Shown here one piece after another: positions 36,853 through 46,960 of a DNA stretch of 64,000 nt (position 1 is its first letter; each line of letters begins with the position of its first letter). Source of the DNA: CAVWZH01 sp963765285 (GTDB taxonomy: Bacteria; Acidobacteriota; Terriglobia; Terriglobales; Acidobacteriaceae); assembly GCA_963765285.1 (NCBI GenBank), contig CAVXVR010000004.1, forward strand, positions 744,001 to 808,000, read 5' to 3'. The position numbers and the translations under genes are program-made. Below the pieces are notes generated by a model. The model did no database searches. It was not told the DNA's origin and worked only from the letters and a program-made list of their open reading frames with translations.

Positions 36853-39800
36853 ATGAACATCGCGATCTCATCTGGTTGGCGTTTGCTCGGGCCGTGGTTC
36901 CTTCTGTGTGGCGCGGTGGCTTTGGCACAAACCAGAGAAACCAGGCCGCCGAATGCAAACTCGGCCGGGTCGAATCAGAACGAGACATTGCGCCGCCAGC
37001 TATGGTTCGCGCATGGGCGTGCGGTTCCCGGCGAGTCGGCGGCAGCGCTGCGCTACCGCGCTCACCTCCAGAAAATACAACTGCGCGCCGCTCGAGCGGC
37101 AGAACAGGCCAGAGTTCTCTCTCTACCTCAAACTTCGTCGACCACAACATGGGCCCCACTTGGCCCAGCACCACTGGCTTCCGATGCTACGGGATACGGA
37201 GGGCAGGATTACGGCTGGGTCTCGGGCAGGGCGACGGCGGTTGCGGTTGATCCGGCGGATCCGACTGGTAACACGGTTTACATTGGCGGCGCATTTGGCG
37301 GCGTCTGGAAATCCACCAACGCCGGACCGACCAGCCCGAACCCTGCGAACGTGATCTGGACTCCACTGACCGAGGCTCAGCCCACACTCGCCGTGGGTTC
37401 GATCGCAATCCAGCCCGGAAACGGCGATCCGTTGAAGAGCGTGATTCTAGTGGGTACGGGCGAGACTGACAGTTCGCTCGATTCCTACTACGGCCTGGGC
37501 ATTCTCCGCTCGGCGGATGGCGGCAACACGTGGACACTGATTTCGCAAGACGCAAACAGCACGCATCCCTTTGCCGGCCTGGGCTTCAGCCAGCTGGCTT
37601 TCAGCTCGGCTAATCCTAATCTGGTGATAGGTGCAACCGCGGGCGCAACTCAAGGTGTAATCGAAGGCCTAGAAATTCCCGTGAACACTAATCGAGGATT
37701 GTATTACTCAACCGACGCGGGCCAGTCGTGGACCTACGCCAACATGCAGGACAGGAGCATATCGATCGACCCAAGCTCGATTACTTCGGTGGTGTTCAAC
37801 GAGGGCGCGGGCGCGTTTTACGCCGCGGTGCGCTGGCATGGCATTTATTCCTCGACTGATGGCGTCAACTGGAGCCGGCTTGCAAACCAGCCGGGTGGGC
37901 TGAGCACGTTCACCTGCCCTACAAATCCGGCTTCACAAAGTTGCCCGATCTATCGCGGAGAGCTGACCGCGGTGCCTGGCCGCAACGAAATGTATGCATG
38001 GTACGTCGACAACAACGACAACGATCAAGGAATCTGGCGGACGACGGACGGTGGCAATACGTGGACTCAGCTCGATGATTCTGGAATCACCAATTGCGGC
38101 GACTTGCTCGGCGGCTGCGGAACTGCGCAAGGCAGCTACAACCTCGAGCTTGCGGCGGTGCCCAATGGAACCGCGACCGATTTGTATGCGGGCGCAGTCA
38201 ATCTCTACAAATGCACTCTGGTGAACGGTTCGCCGAATTGCTCCGGCAGCGGGACGAATACGTTTCAGAACCTTACCCACGCGTATGGCTGTCCGCCAGA
38301 TTTCGGTTCCTCCGCTCACGTGCATCCTAACCAACACGCTCTGGATTTCATGCTGGTCAACAACAACACGCAAGACGTGATGTACTTCGCAAATGACGGA
38401 GGAATTTACCGCGCGCTCGATGGCTACAGCGGGCTGACGAGCGGGAGTTGCGGCACCAGCAATCAATTCGACAGTCTCAACCAAACCTTAGGATCGATGA
38501 CGCAATTCGTTTCCTTCTCTCAGCATCCCAACGATCCGAACACGTTGCTGGGAGGAGCACAAGGCAATGGCTCGCCGGCAACCTCGTCATCGCAGAGCAG
38601 CGCGGGTTGGCTGAATGTGAATTCGGGCGACGGCGGGTACAACGCGATCGATCCGGACAATCCGACGCAGTGGTTTACCGCCAATACGGATGTCAGCATT
38701 CAACGCTGCACGCTGGGCGTGGATTGTCACGCGGCGGACTTCAACAACGGCCTGGTAGTTTCGAATGCGACAGTGGGCGGCGATTCCGGAGCGCTTTATA
38801 CGCCATACATTCTTGATCCGCAAAATTCGGGAGAACTGCTGGTGGGCACATGCCGGCTGTGGCGCGGAGCGACCAATGGAACCGGATTCAGCTTGCTCAC
38901 CAACAATTTTGAGACTGGGGGCCAGGCCAGTTGCAGCGGCAGCGAAGTCAATCTGGTGCGCTCGCTGGCCGCAGGCGGCCTCAAAGACACCGATGGATTC
39001 TCCACGGTGATTTATGCCGGAACCGACGGATTGGGGCCGCTCGTAACGACAGGCGGACACATCTGGGTCACAGCCAACGCGACTAAGGGTGCGGGAAACT
39101 GGTTTGATCGAACCGGGAAGACCAATCCACAGCACTTCCCGATTTCTGCAGTTGCGATTGACACGTCGGATACGACCGGGAAAACCGCCTATATGACGAT
39201 CATGGGCTTCCACGTTTCGCATGTTTGGAAGACGACGAACGCGGGCGTTTCCTGGAGCAATTTCTCGGGCGCGCTACCAGACGCGCCGGTGAATGCGGTT
39301 TTGCTGGATGCGGGAAGCAAGACCATCTACGTCGGAACCGATGTGGGCGTGTTTTCCAGCGGCACGAGCGCCGCGAGCTGGGCGGAAGTTGGGCCAGCGC
39401 CGGGCAGCGGGCAAGCGGGATATTTGCCCGAGGTTCCTGTCACCACGCTGCGCATGTTTAATTCCGCAGGGGACAAAGAAACTGCGCGCTTCGACTTATG
39501 GGCGAGGGATCTGGGAGTTCACGCTGGTCGCCGGGCCGGATTTCGAGTTTGCCGTGTCGAACAATCCACAGACGGTGTACGCGGGACAGAACGCAAGTTT
39601 CACAGGAACAGTGACGGCGCTGAACGGCTACAGCAGCTTGGTGAACTTAACCTGCGCAAGCGGAGCCACTGTGCCACCTGTGAACTGTTCAGCAGCGCCG
39701 CCGAGCACGACCCCCTCCACGACTGGTACGGCATTCACGTTGAATGCGAGTAGCGCGGCGGGAGATTATTTTTTCAACGCAAAAGGTGTAGGCACCGACG

Positions 39801-41032
39801 CCAACCAGATCACGCGAGAGTTTTCCCTCACCCTGCACGTGATGGATTTCAACCTGACGGCACCCGCGCCCGGAAGCGTGACCGTGGCGCCGGCAGAGAC
39901 CTCCGGGCCAGTGAGTTTTCAGGTGACGGCGGCCGGGGCATTCAACGGGAGTGTCGGGCTTTCATGCAGCGGATTGCCGGCCGGGGCGACGTGCAGTTTT
40001 CAGCCTTCCGCTACCGTGGATCCGGTGGCGGGCGCGCCTGTGTCGGTCACTCTCACCATCAGCACCACTGCCAAAACTCCGGCGGGAAACTCATCCGTCA
40101 CGGTCAACGGCGCGGTGGCGGACGGACCGAGTCGAACCCAGACTCTTGAACTGGAGGTCGCCGCGCCGGTGCAGGGAGACTTCGCCCTGGCCATCAGCAA
40201 TTCGCCCCAAACCGCAGGGGTTGCTGGGACGGCCACGTTTCATGGCACACTGACTTCCTCGGGCGGGTACGGCAGCGCGGTGAATTTGACTTGCGGCGGC
40301 GCGGGGCCGCCGACGTGCCAGATTTCTCCTGCGAGCGTGACGCCGACGGTGGGCGGCGCGCCGTTCACCGTGACCGCGGGAAGCGAGTCGGTTCAGAATT
40401 TCAATTTCAGCATTGTCGGGACCGGCACAGACACGGCGCAAATCACGCATTCGGCGGCCGTCACTCTAGACGTCGTTTTCGATTTTGCGCTCAACAACAA
40501 TACGGCGGCCCAGACCATTCAACCCGGGCAGACGGTCACGTATCAACTGGATTTGAGACCGCTGGGAAGCGGGAACGTATTTCCCGGCAACGTCACGTTG
40601 TCGTGCGCCGATTTGCCGGCGCTGACCACCTGCTCATTCACTCCGTCACAGGTTTCTTCAGGCAGTGGCGATACTAACGTGGTGGCGACAGTTGGGACCA
40701 CACCGGCAAGAGCTTCGGTGCGGGGCGTTGAACGCCCCATGGGAATGTTTATGATTGGGTTCGGCTCGCCGACTTTCTTCCTGGCTGCTTTCGCTTGGGC
40801 CGCCACTCACAGGCGCGCGGGCAAGAGTACAACACGTTTTATCTTGCTTATGGCTGTTGTCGCATTGGCGGTGCTGCAGCTCTCCTGTGGAGGCGGACTC
40901 CAGGGCAACACGGGCGGAGGAGGCGACCCAGGAACGCCGGTAGGAAGCTACAAGATAAAGGCCATGGCAACCATGAGCCCGGCATCAGGCACCCAGATCC
41001 GCACTGCGCAGCTCGCGCTCAATGTGCAATAG
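36853..41032 (+). CDS. Giant secreted BNR/sortilin-like propeller + Ig-like repeat protein, one frameshift
   Basis: Removing one G from GGGG at 39469-39472 joins two frames into a 1392-residue protein (…NSAGTKKLRASTYGRGIWEF…). A signal peptide (LLGPWFLLCGAVALAQ) is followed by ~780 residues of BNR/Asp-box propeller with 'SADGGNTWTLIS', 'STDAGQSWTYA', 'TTDGGNTWTQLDD' and 'TTNAGVSWSNF'. Four Ig-like domains of ~95 residues ('DFEFAVSNNPQTVYAGQNASFTGTV', 'DFALAISNSPQTAGVAGTATFHGTL') come next. The tail holds two hydrophobic segments, then LSCGGG and a short Gly-rich Ig fragment. Such proteins are exported and probably surface-attached. The ATG at 36853 begins the signal peptide; GTG 36826 is less likely. 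Confidence 0.87.
40719..40742. repeat. Palindrome GGGGCGTT-GAACGCCCC inside the giant gene
   Basis: GGGGCGTT and AACGCCCC form an 8-base stem with almost no loop, in the codons for VRGVERP just before the C-terminal membrane segments. It resembles the core of an interspersed repeat read through as protein, like the one at 33139-33188, but no second copy is in this window. Confidence 0.45.
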
Positions 41033-41227
41033 CGGGGGCCGTTTTGCTGCGAGTTGTGATGTTGTCTCACTCTTGTTATCCGTCTCATTTCCCTTTGGGA
41101 ATCGAGAACCAGAGTGTTGGTGTTGACTGACACACGGCACGAGCGGTAAGGGGGTCGGAACAAGCGGTTCAGACTGCCGGTTCTCAGTTTCCAGCTGCTC
41201 TCGTATGATGGACGCGAGCTGCGTCCA

Positions 41228-42436
41228 ATGCCAGATGCCAAGGTTGACGTCGTGGTGGTCGGGGGAGGGATCGTCGGACTCTCGACCGCGATGCACATCA
41301 CTTCCCTGCTGCCGCAATTGCGCGTGTTGGTGTTGGAGAAGGAAGAGGCGGTCGCCCGCCATCAGAGCGGCCACAACAGCGGTGTCATTCATTCCGGCAT
41401 TTACTACAAACCAGGCTCGCTGAAGGCCAAGCTGTGCGTGGAAGGGGCAGCGGCGATGCTGGAGTTCTGCCGCGAACATAACTTGCCGTTACGGGTTTGC
41501 GGCAAGGTGATCGTCGCCACCAGCGAAAGCGAATCCCAGCGACTGGAAGCGCTGCTGCAGCGCGGCCAGGCAAACGGTGTTCCGGGAGTGAAGCTGCTGG
41601 ACCAGACACAGTTGCGCGATATCGAACCCCACTGCGGCGGTGTGCGGGGACTGCACGTGCCGGGAACGGGAATCACGGATTACGTGAGGGTTTGTCTGAA
41701 ATATGCGGAGATCATCACGATGCAAGGCGGCAGCGTACAGACGGGTACGGCGGTCACACGGATATTTTCGCGTGATGGAGAGATGGTGATTGAGACCTCC
41801 GCGGGAGCGTTCGCGGCCCGCTATGTCATCAATTGCGCCGGGCTGCACAGTGATCGCGTGACCCGCATGAGCGGACAAGAGCCTGACGTGATGATCATGC
41901 CGTTCCGGGGTGAATACTACGAGCTGGTGCGCGAGCGGGAGGACTTGGTGAAGGCCCTGATTTATCCCGTACCCGATCCGCAATTCCCGTTTCTTGGAGT
42001 GCACTTCACGCGGCGCATTTCCGGCGGCGTTGACGCCGGGCCGAACGCGGTGTTGGCTTTCAAGCGCGAGGGTTATCGGCGGAGGGATTTCAGCGCGGGC
42101 GATCTGGCGGACACGATTGCTTATCCCGGATTCTGGCACATGGCGGCGAAATTCTGGCGTTATGGAGCGGGCGAGTATTACCGGTCGTTACGAAAACAAA
42201 AGTTTGTCGAAGCCTTGCAGAAACTGGTCCCTGAAATTACCGGTTCTGATCTGGTGGCGGACGGATCAGGAGTGCGGGCGCAGGCGGTGGCGCGCGACGG
42301 ATCGCTGGTCGACGATTTTCGATTTTCCGAAAGCGCGCGCGTGCTGCACATGTGGAATGTGCCTTCGCCGGCCGCCACAGCCTCGTTGCCCATTGGGCGC
42401 ACCATCGCGCAGATGGCGGGGAAAAGCCTGGATTAG
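41228..42436 (+). CDS. lhgO: L-2-hydroxyglutarate oxidase
   Basis: A 402-residue FAD enzyme of the DAO fold that oxidises L-2-hydroxyglutarate to 2-oxoglutarate, feeding electrons to the quinone pool. The dinucleotide motif VVGGGIVGLSTA starts at residue ~9, and 'EKEEAVARHQSGHNSGVIHSGIYY' is the LhgO/L2HGDH signature. Later 'GLHVPGTGITDY', 'MPFRGEYYEL', 'PFLGVHFTRRISGGVDAGPNAVLAF' and 'MWNVPSPAATASLPIG' fit the family. The length is as expected. It stands alone, 180 bases before proC. Confidence 0.93.
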   Translation: MPDAKVDVVVVGGGIVGLSTAMHITSLLPQLRVLVLEKEEAVARHQSGHNSGVIHSGIYYKPGSLKAKLCVEGAAAMLEFCREHNLPLRVCGKVIVATSESESQRLEALLQRGQANGVPGVKLLDQTQLRDIEPHCGGVRGLHVPGTGITDYVRVCLKYAEIITMQGGSVQTGTAVTRIFSRDGEMVIETSAGAFAARYVINCAGLHSDRVTRMSGQEPDVMIMPFRGEYYELVREREDLVKALIYPVPDPQFPFLGVHFTRRISGGVDAGPNAVLAFKREGYRRRDFSAGDLADTIAYPGFWHMAAKFWRYGAGEYYRSLRKQKFVEALQKLVPEITGSDLVADGSGVRAQAVARDGSLVDDFRFSESARVLHMWNVPSPAATASLPIGRTIAQMAGKSLD

Positions 42437-42619
42437 TATGAGCAACACGGCGAGAGCTTGTTCCAGACTGCTCGCGTTCGTGTGATATTCTGGCGCATCC
42501 TCAGTCAAGCAGCTTCCTTTTCGCCTTCGCTTGGACAATCTCTCCACAGTTTCAGCGAAGGGTGGAAGCGCAGTTGATGGCTCACGCCAAATCAGACCGC
42601 CGAAGACGCGGAGGACAGA

Positions 42620-43444
42620 ATGAAGCTGAACCTTTCCGGAAAGCGAATTGCCGTGTTGGGCGCAGGCAAGATAGGTGGAATTCTGCTCAAGGCATTGCTG
42701 GATAAGAAGCTGCTCTCTCCGCGGGCAACGTTCGCAACGGTGCAGCATTCTGAGCGGGCGCTGGCGCTGCAGAAGAAACTCGGCATTCCGGTGGGCACGG
42801 ACAATCTGGCTGCCGTCCGCAAGGCGGACATCATTTTCGTTTGCGTGAAGCCGCAAGTGGTGGCCGAGGTCATCAGACAAATCCGGCCTGCGATCTCAAA
42901 GAGGCAACTTATTATTTCGGTCGCCGCGTCGGTCGCGACCGGGCAGATTGAGAAAGAACTGGGCAAGCCGGTCGCGGTGGTCCGAGCCATGCCCAACACG
43001 CCCTGCGTCCTGGGGTGCGGAATGACCGCGCTATGCAAAGGAAAATTTGCCAATGCCGAGCAAGTGGAAACCGCGTGCGCCTTGTTCAACGTGGTGGGGA
43101 AAACGGTGGTGGTGGATGAGAAGCACATGGATGCGGTGACCGGACTTTCGGCCAGCGGGCCGGCGTACATCTACATCATTCTCGAATCGCTGGCCGAAGC
43201 CGGGGTCAAGGTCGGCCTGCCGCGCGACGTGGCGACGTTGCTGGCGGCCCAGACGACATTGGGAGCGGCCACTGTCGTGCTCGAAACGGGAGACCATCCG
43301 GCGTTGCTCAAGGACGCGGTCACCACACCCGCGGGGTGCACGATCGATGGAATTATGGAACTGGAAGAAGGGAAGCTGCGTGTGACATTGATTAAAGCGG
43401 TGGTGAAGGCTGCACAGCGGGCAAAAGAGCTGGCGAACTCGTAG
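42620..43444 (+). CDS. proC: Pyrroline-5-carboxylate reductase ProC
   Basis: A 274-residue enzyme for the last step of proline synthesis (P5C + NAD(P)H). The Rossmann motif GAGKIGG is at residue ~13, followed by 'VKPQVVAEVIRQI', 'VRAMPNTPCVLGCGMTAL', and the family signature 'VTGLSASGPAYIYIILESLAEAGVKVGLPRDVA' with 'KDAVTTPAGCTI'. GGAGG lies 6 bases before the ATG. The TAG stop codon itself lies inside a palindromic repeat (43441-43489). Confidence 0.95.
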   Translation: MKLNLSGKRIAVLGAGKIGGILLKALLDKKLLSPRATFATVQHSERALALQKKLGIPVGTDNLAAVRKADIIFVCVKPQVVAEVIRQIRPAISKRQLIISVAASVATGQIEKELGKPVAVVRAMPNTPCVLGCGMTALCKGKFANAEQVETACALFNVVGKTVVVDEKHMDAVTGLSASGPAYIYIILESLAEAGVKVGLPRDVATLLAAQTTLGAATVVLETGDHPALLKDAVTTPAGCTIDGIMELEEGKLRVTLIKAVVKAAQRAKELANS

Positions 43445-43489
43445 CGCCACCGTCTCGGCGGCACTCGCCGGCCAGAGGCCGGCGCTACG
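43441..43489. repeat. Interspersed palindromic element overlapping the proC stop
   Basis: The arms GTAGCGCC / GGCGCTAC and inner hairpins match the copy at 33139-33188 with only a few differences. The first TAG of the element is the proC stop codon. Between the convergent proC and GAF-TonB genes it may also work as a terminator for either. Confidence 0.85.
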
Positions 43490-43495
43490 GTCGAG

Positions 43496-45022
43496 TTAGG
43501 GAATCGCAAAGTTTACTGTGACGCGGGTTGTGAAGGCTACCGGCTGACCTTGGGGAGTATAGGGACGGAATCGCCACTGGCGAACGGCTGCAATTGCGGC
43601 AGGCGCGAGTTGCGGATCGCCGCTCACAACTTTGACTTCACGTACGGTGCCATCGTTGCCGACCAGCGCATCCAGTACCACGGCACCTTGAACAGCTTGC
43701 TGCTTCGCCAACTCGGGGTATTGCGGAGCCACACGCTGAATCAAGTAAGCATTGGCGGCCTCCGCCGACAACGTCGCGGGGCCCTCGCCAGAGGCGGCGC
43801 TGTCGGACTCAATGGTCAAACCAGTATTCGCGGCTGATTCGTCGGGCTTAGCGGCTGATCCGGCTCCTTTTCCCGTCGGCGCCATGCGGAAGATCACTTT
43901 GCCGTGTTCGTAGACCACCAAATCTCCCGGTGAATTTTCTGGCGTGCCGCTCTTGGACCGGGTCACCGATCTCGCTACCGCTTGCGTGACCCCCGGCGCG
44001 GTCACTTTTCTCGCAGATGGCGCAGCCTGATTCATTTGCGGTGGCGGCGCGGGAGCAGGAGGTAGTTTCGCAGCCTGCGTCGCGACGCGAGCCGCGGGCA
44101 GAACTGCGGTGGGTTGCGGCTGATGCCAACTGGCGCGTCGGCCCACCATCCATCCTAGAAGCAAGGCCAGACCTAGTACGATCATGGTCAGGAGGCCGGT
44201 CCAATAGTCACGGTGACGCCGGCCGCCTGATAGCTGAAAGCGGCGCAGCCGATCGACCGCAACCTCAGGCGGAACTTCGCGAATGCGCGGAGCCAGCGAG
44301 GGCAGCTCGTGGTCTGGAAATGGCCGCTCCACACGGGCTGCGACGGGGACGGGAGCCGCAAGTTTAAGTTCTTCGGCCTGCACCGTTGTTGCGGCAGAAT
44401 CCCGGCCCGGCAGAACTGGCGCAGATGCCGACACCGCAGCATGGCGAACATTTTCCGCAATGCGCCTGCAAAGGATCTGCAGAGCCTGAATCTCGCGGAC
44501 CTGGAAGGCGCGAGGCCGGGAAGCGTAAAGCTCAAAGACACCCAGCCGATCCCCGCTTTCCGCATCGAGCACGGGAAGAACGACAATGGAGAGAATCGCC
44601 AACTGGCGGCAAGCTGCGGCATCCACGCGTGGATCGCTCTCAGTGTCGTCGCAGACCTGCATCTGCCTCGTCTGGTAACAAGTACCGGAGAGACCGGAAC
44701 GGGTACTCAGGCGGACACCTAGATCGGGAGCGCTTTCTCCGATCGTGGCGCGGCAAACAATTTCGTTGTCATGGGCCAGCGCGATGGCAGCGCCGCTTGC
44801 GCCGGTTTCCTGGCAGGCTTGTTCGACGATCTGATGAAGCAGGAGGTCGAGGGCGAGATCGCCGGAATCAGAATCGGTTTCCGAAGCCAGGCGCGATGCC
44901 AACTCTGCGAGGTAGCCGCCGTCATCGTCCACCCACTGAGGGCCGGATTGCGAAAAGGAGCCCTCCTTTGCCAGCTGAGGAGGCTGGAGCGGATCGGGTC
45001 GAAAAATGGGTCGGTGAGCCAT
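43496..45022 (-). CDS. GAF domain - TM - TonB C-terminal domain fusion protein
   Basis: A 508-residue protein. Residues ~35-195 form a cytoplasmic GAF domain ('LLLHQIVEQACQETGASGAAIALAHDNEIVCRATIG ... VRLSTRSGLSGTCYQTRQMQVCDD'). There is one TM helix at ~272-292 (GLLTMIVLGLALLLGWMVG) and a Pro/Ala-rich periplasmic spacer at ~300-345. The last ~95 residues form a TonB C-terminal domain ('RVAPQYPELAKQQAVQGAVVLDALVGNDGTVREVKVVSGDPQLAPAAIAAVRQWRF'). The topology fits signal or energy exchange between cytoplasm and outer membrane, with a ligand- or redox-sensing GAF instead of ExbBD-type coupling. The function is unproven. It is convergent with proC. Confidence 0.87.
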   Translation of the reverse strand: MAHRPIFRPDPLQPPQLAKEGSFSQSGPQWVDDDGGYLAELASRLASETDSDSGDLALDLLLHQIVEQACQETGASGAAIALAHDNEIVCRATIGESAPDLGVRLSTRSGLSGTCYQTRQMQVCDDTESDPRVDAAACRQLAILSIVVLPVLDAESGDRLGVFELYASRPRAFQVREIQALQILCRRIAENVRHAAVSASAPVLPGRDSAATTVQAEELKLAAPVPVAARVERPFPDHELPSLAPRIREVPPEVAVDRLRRFQLSGGRRHRDYWTGLLTMIVLGLALLLGWMVGRRASWHQPQPTAVLPAARVATQAAKLPPAPAPPPQMNQAAPSARKVTAPGVTQAVARSVTRSKSGTPENSPGDLVVYEHGKVIFRMAPTGKGAGSAAKPDESAANTGLTIESDSAASGEGPATLSAEAANAYLIQRVAPQYPELAKQQAVQGAVVLDALVGNDGTVREVKVVSGDPQLAPAAIAAVRQWRFRPYTPQGQPVAFTTRVTVNFAIP

Positions 45023-45217
45023 GAAGCCTAGCCCTGCTGGTTCTCCGCAGTACTCGGGGGATGCGGCCAGTTCACCTTAAGCCGAGTTTGGCCTGAATGA
45101 AGGGCAATGTCAACAGCAAAGGACGTGGGCTAATGCACTGGAGGATATAGATTTAGGGAGCGAACTCCCGAGACCACGGTGTCGAATTGGAACAGGCAGG
45201 ACGGAGAGGAATACCAG

Positions 45218-45331
45218 ATGGCGGCCATAAAGCAAAAGCGAAGCCGGCAGCGGGCGAAGTCACTTTTGGCGGCTAGGGTACACTTGGCGGCGAACTCGGG
45301 ATCGGCGGGACGGGGCCGAATCCAGGAGTGA
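45218..45331 (+). CDS. Possible 37-residue basic leader ORF before the MFS gene
   Basis: ATG at 45218 is preceded by GGAGAGGA at good distance and encodes a 37-residue Arg/Lys-rich peptide (MAAIKQKRSRQRAKSLLAAR...). Its TGA stop overlaps the GTG start of the MFS transporter as GTGA. This would explain how the MFS gene, which lacks its own good ribosome-binding site, is translated. It could equally be a chance frame; no homologue is known to me. Confidence 0.35.
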   Translation: MAAIKQKRSRQRAKSLLAARVHLAANSGSAGRGRIQE

Positions 45332-46572
45332 ACCTACTGGCTGCCTCAAACACAAATCTACTCGGTGTGACTCCGTTGTCACGCGCCGACCGCCGGCACG
45401 CGGTCACGGCCAGCTTTCTGGGCTGGACCCTGGATGCCTTCGATTTTTTCGTCGTCGTATTTCTGATGGATACGCTGGCGGCCCAGTTCCACGTCCCCAA
45501 GAGCAGCATCGTCCGGACGATTACCTATACGCTGGCGATGCGGCCCGTGGGCGCATTACTGTTCGGCTTGCTGGCCGACCGCTATGGGCGACGCAGGCCG
45601 CTTATGGCCAACGTAGTTTTCTTTTCGCTGGTGGAGTTGCTGTGCGGGTTCGCGCCCAGCTATACCGTCTTCGTGATTCTGCGCGCTCTGTATGGAATCG
45701 GCATGGGCGGGGAGTGGGGTGTAGGCGCTTCGCTCGCCATGGAAAACGCGCCAGGAAAATGGCGCGGAGTTTTGTCGGGAATCCTGCAGAGTGGTTATTC
45801 CGTTGGCTATCTGCTGGCGGCGGTGGCGGCGCGTTTTGTCTTGCCGGTGTGGGGATGGCGCGCGATGTTCTGGATTGGGGGCGCGCCAGCATTGCTGGCC
45901 CTCTACATTCGATCCAAGGTGCGGGAATCGGAAGCCTGGCAGCAGCATCGAGCTCCGACGGTCGGCGCGATCATGCGTACTGCGGGCAAGCATTGGGGGG
46001 TTTTTCTTTATCTCGTGCTGCTGATGACGCTCATGATGTTTCTCTCGCACGGGACGCAGGACCTGTATCCGGATTTTCTGAAGTCGGCGCGGGGATTTCG
46101 CGGGGAAGTGGTGGCCGACGTGGTCATCCTTTACAACGTTGGGGCGATTCTGGGTGCGATTGTGTTTGGCCACGCCTCAGAAACTATGGGGCGCAGGCGC
46201 ACCATGATTGCAGCCATGGGGCTGTCGCTGGCGATGATTCCCGCGTGGGCGTTCGGTGGATCGCTGGCGGTTCTGGCGCTGGGCGCGTTTCTGATGCAAG
46301 TGGGCGTACAAGGCGCATGGGGAATTATTCCCGCCCATATCAACGAACTTGCTCCGGATGGGGCACGGGGACTGATGCCGGGATTTGCCTACCAACTGGG
46401 AATTCTGATTGCGGCGCCGGTAAACAACATCGTGTACGCGTTACGCGGACCGCTGGGCTACGGACGCGCGTTAGCGGTCTTTGAGGTCACGAACATCGTG
46501 CTCCTCGCCACGGTTGTCTGGTTGGGGTCAGAAAAGAAGGGAAAGAATTTTGTGGGCGGATTGGCACACTGA
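45328..46572 (+). CDS. MFS transporter (metabolite:H+ symporter type)
   Basis: A 414-residue permease with 12 predicted TM helices. The loop 2-3 signature GLLADRYGRRRPL and its second-half counterpart 'GHASETMGRRRTM' are clear. 'RALYGIGMGGEWGVGASLAMENAPGKWRGVLSGILQSGYSVGYLLA' matches the sugar-acid/sialate/aromatic acid symporter branch. The substrate is probably a carboxylate but cannot be fixed. The start taken is GTG 45328, possibly coupled to a 37-residue ORF; a start further in would also keep the first helix. Confidence 0.9.
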   Translation: MNLLAASNTNLLGVTPLSRADRRHAVTASFLGWTLDAFDFFVVVFLMDTLAAQFHVPKSSIVRTITYTLAMRPVGALLFGLLADRYGRRRPLMANVVFFSLVELLCGFAPSYTVFVILRALYGIGMGGEWGVGASLAMENAPGKWRGVLSGILQSGYSVGYLLAAVAARFVLPVWGWRAMFWIGGAPALLALYIRSKVRESEAWQQHRAPTVGAIMRTAGKHWGVFLYLVLLMTLMMFLSHGTQDLYPDFLKSARGFRGEVVADVVILYNVGAILGAIVFGHASETMGRRRTMIAAMGLSLAMIPAWAFGGSLAVLALGAFLMQVGVQGAWGIIPAHINELAPDGARGLMPGFAYQLGILIAAPVNNIVYALRGPLGYGRALAVFEVTNIVLLATVVWLGSEKKGKNFVGGLAH

Positions 46573-46622
46573 TCCCCCGAGACGCGAGGAGTGTGCGGCG
46601 TGCTCAGCGTCTCACAAATTCT

Positions 46623-46751
46623 TCAGGACCGTGGTTTGGGACTGTGCGTTTGAGTTTTCTTGTGGTGCTCTGAATACTCTGCCACCGCCAGCATCACTCC
46701 CATGACACCAAACACGGCCAGCGCAAAAAGTGCCATCACTAGAATCGGCAT
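46623..46751 (-). CDS. 42-residue single-TM membrane protein
   Basis: The protein has one TM helix (residues ~2-24, PILVMALFALAVFGVMGVMLAVA) followed by a charged tail rich in His, Lys and Ser (YSEHHKKTQTHSPKP). GAGGTGG lies 8 bases before the ATG at 46751; a further ATG at 46775 would add eight residues. The composition resembles small subunits or regulators of membrane complexes. No family recognised. It is convergent with the MFS gene. Confidence 0.55.
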   Translation of the reverse strand: MPILVMALFALAVFGVMGVMLAVAEYSEHHKKTQTHSPKPRS

Positions 46752-46960
46752 ACTGCCCACCTCATCTGCTTTCATGATCTTCCTGGTCCCGAAGAAACGT
46801 CGTGACCGGAATCACCGATCCCTGTGATGGCGAAACCCGGCTAACCTGCTCGTTCGGACCACTACATGTGGAACCGTGCTGGTCAGCCCTTCGCCTCAGG
46901 AATGCTGGTAAAGTGTTGGATTGTCCTGAGGCAATTTCAAGTGAGGAACCTGCACAGATC

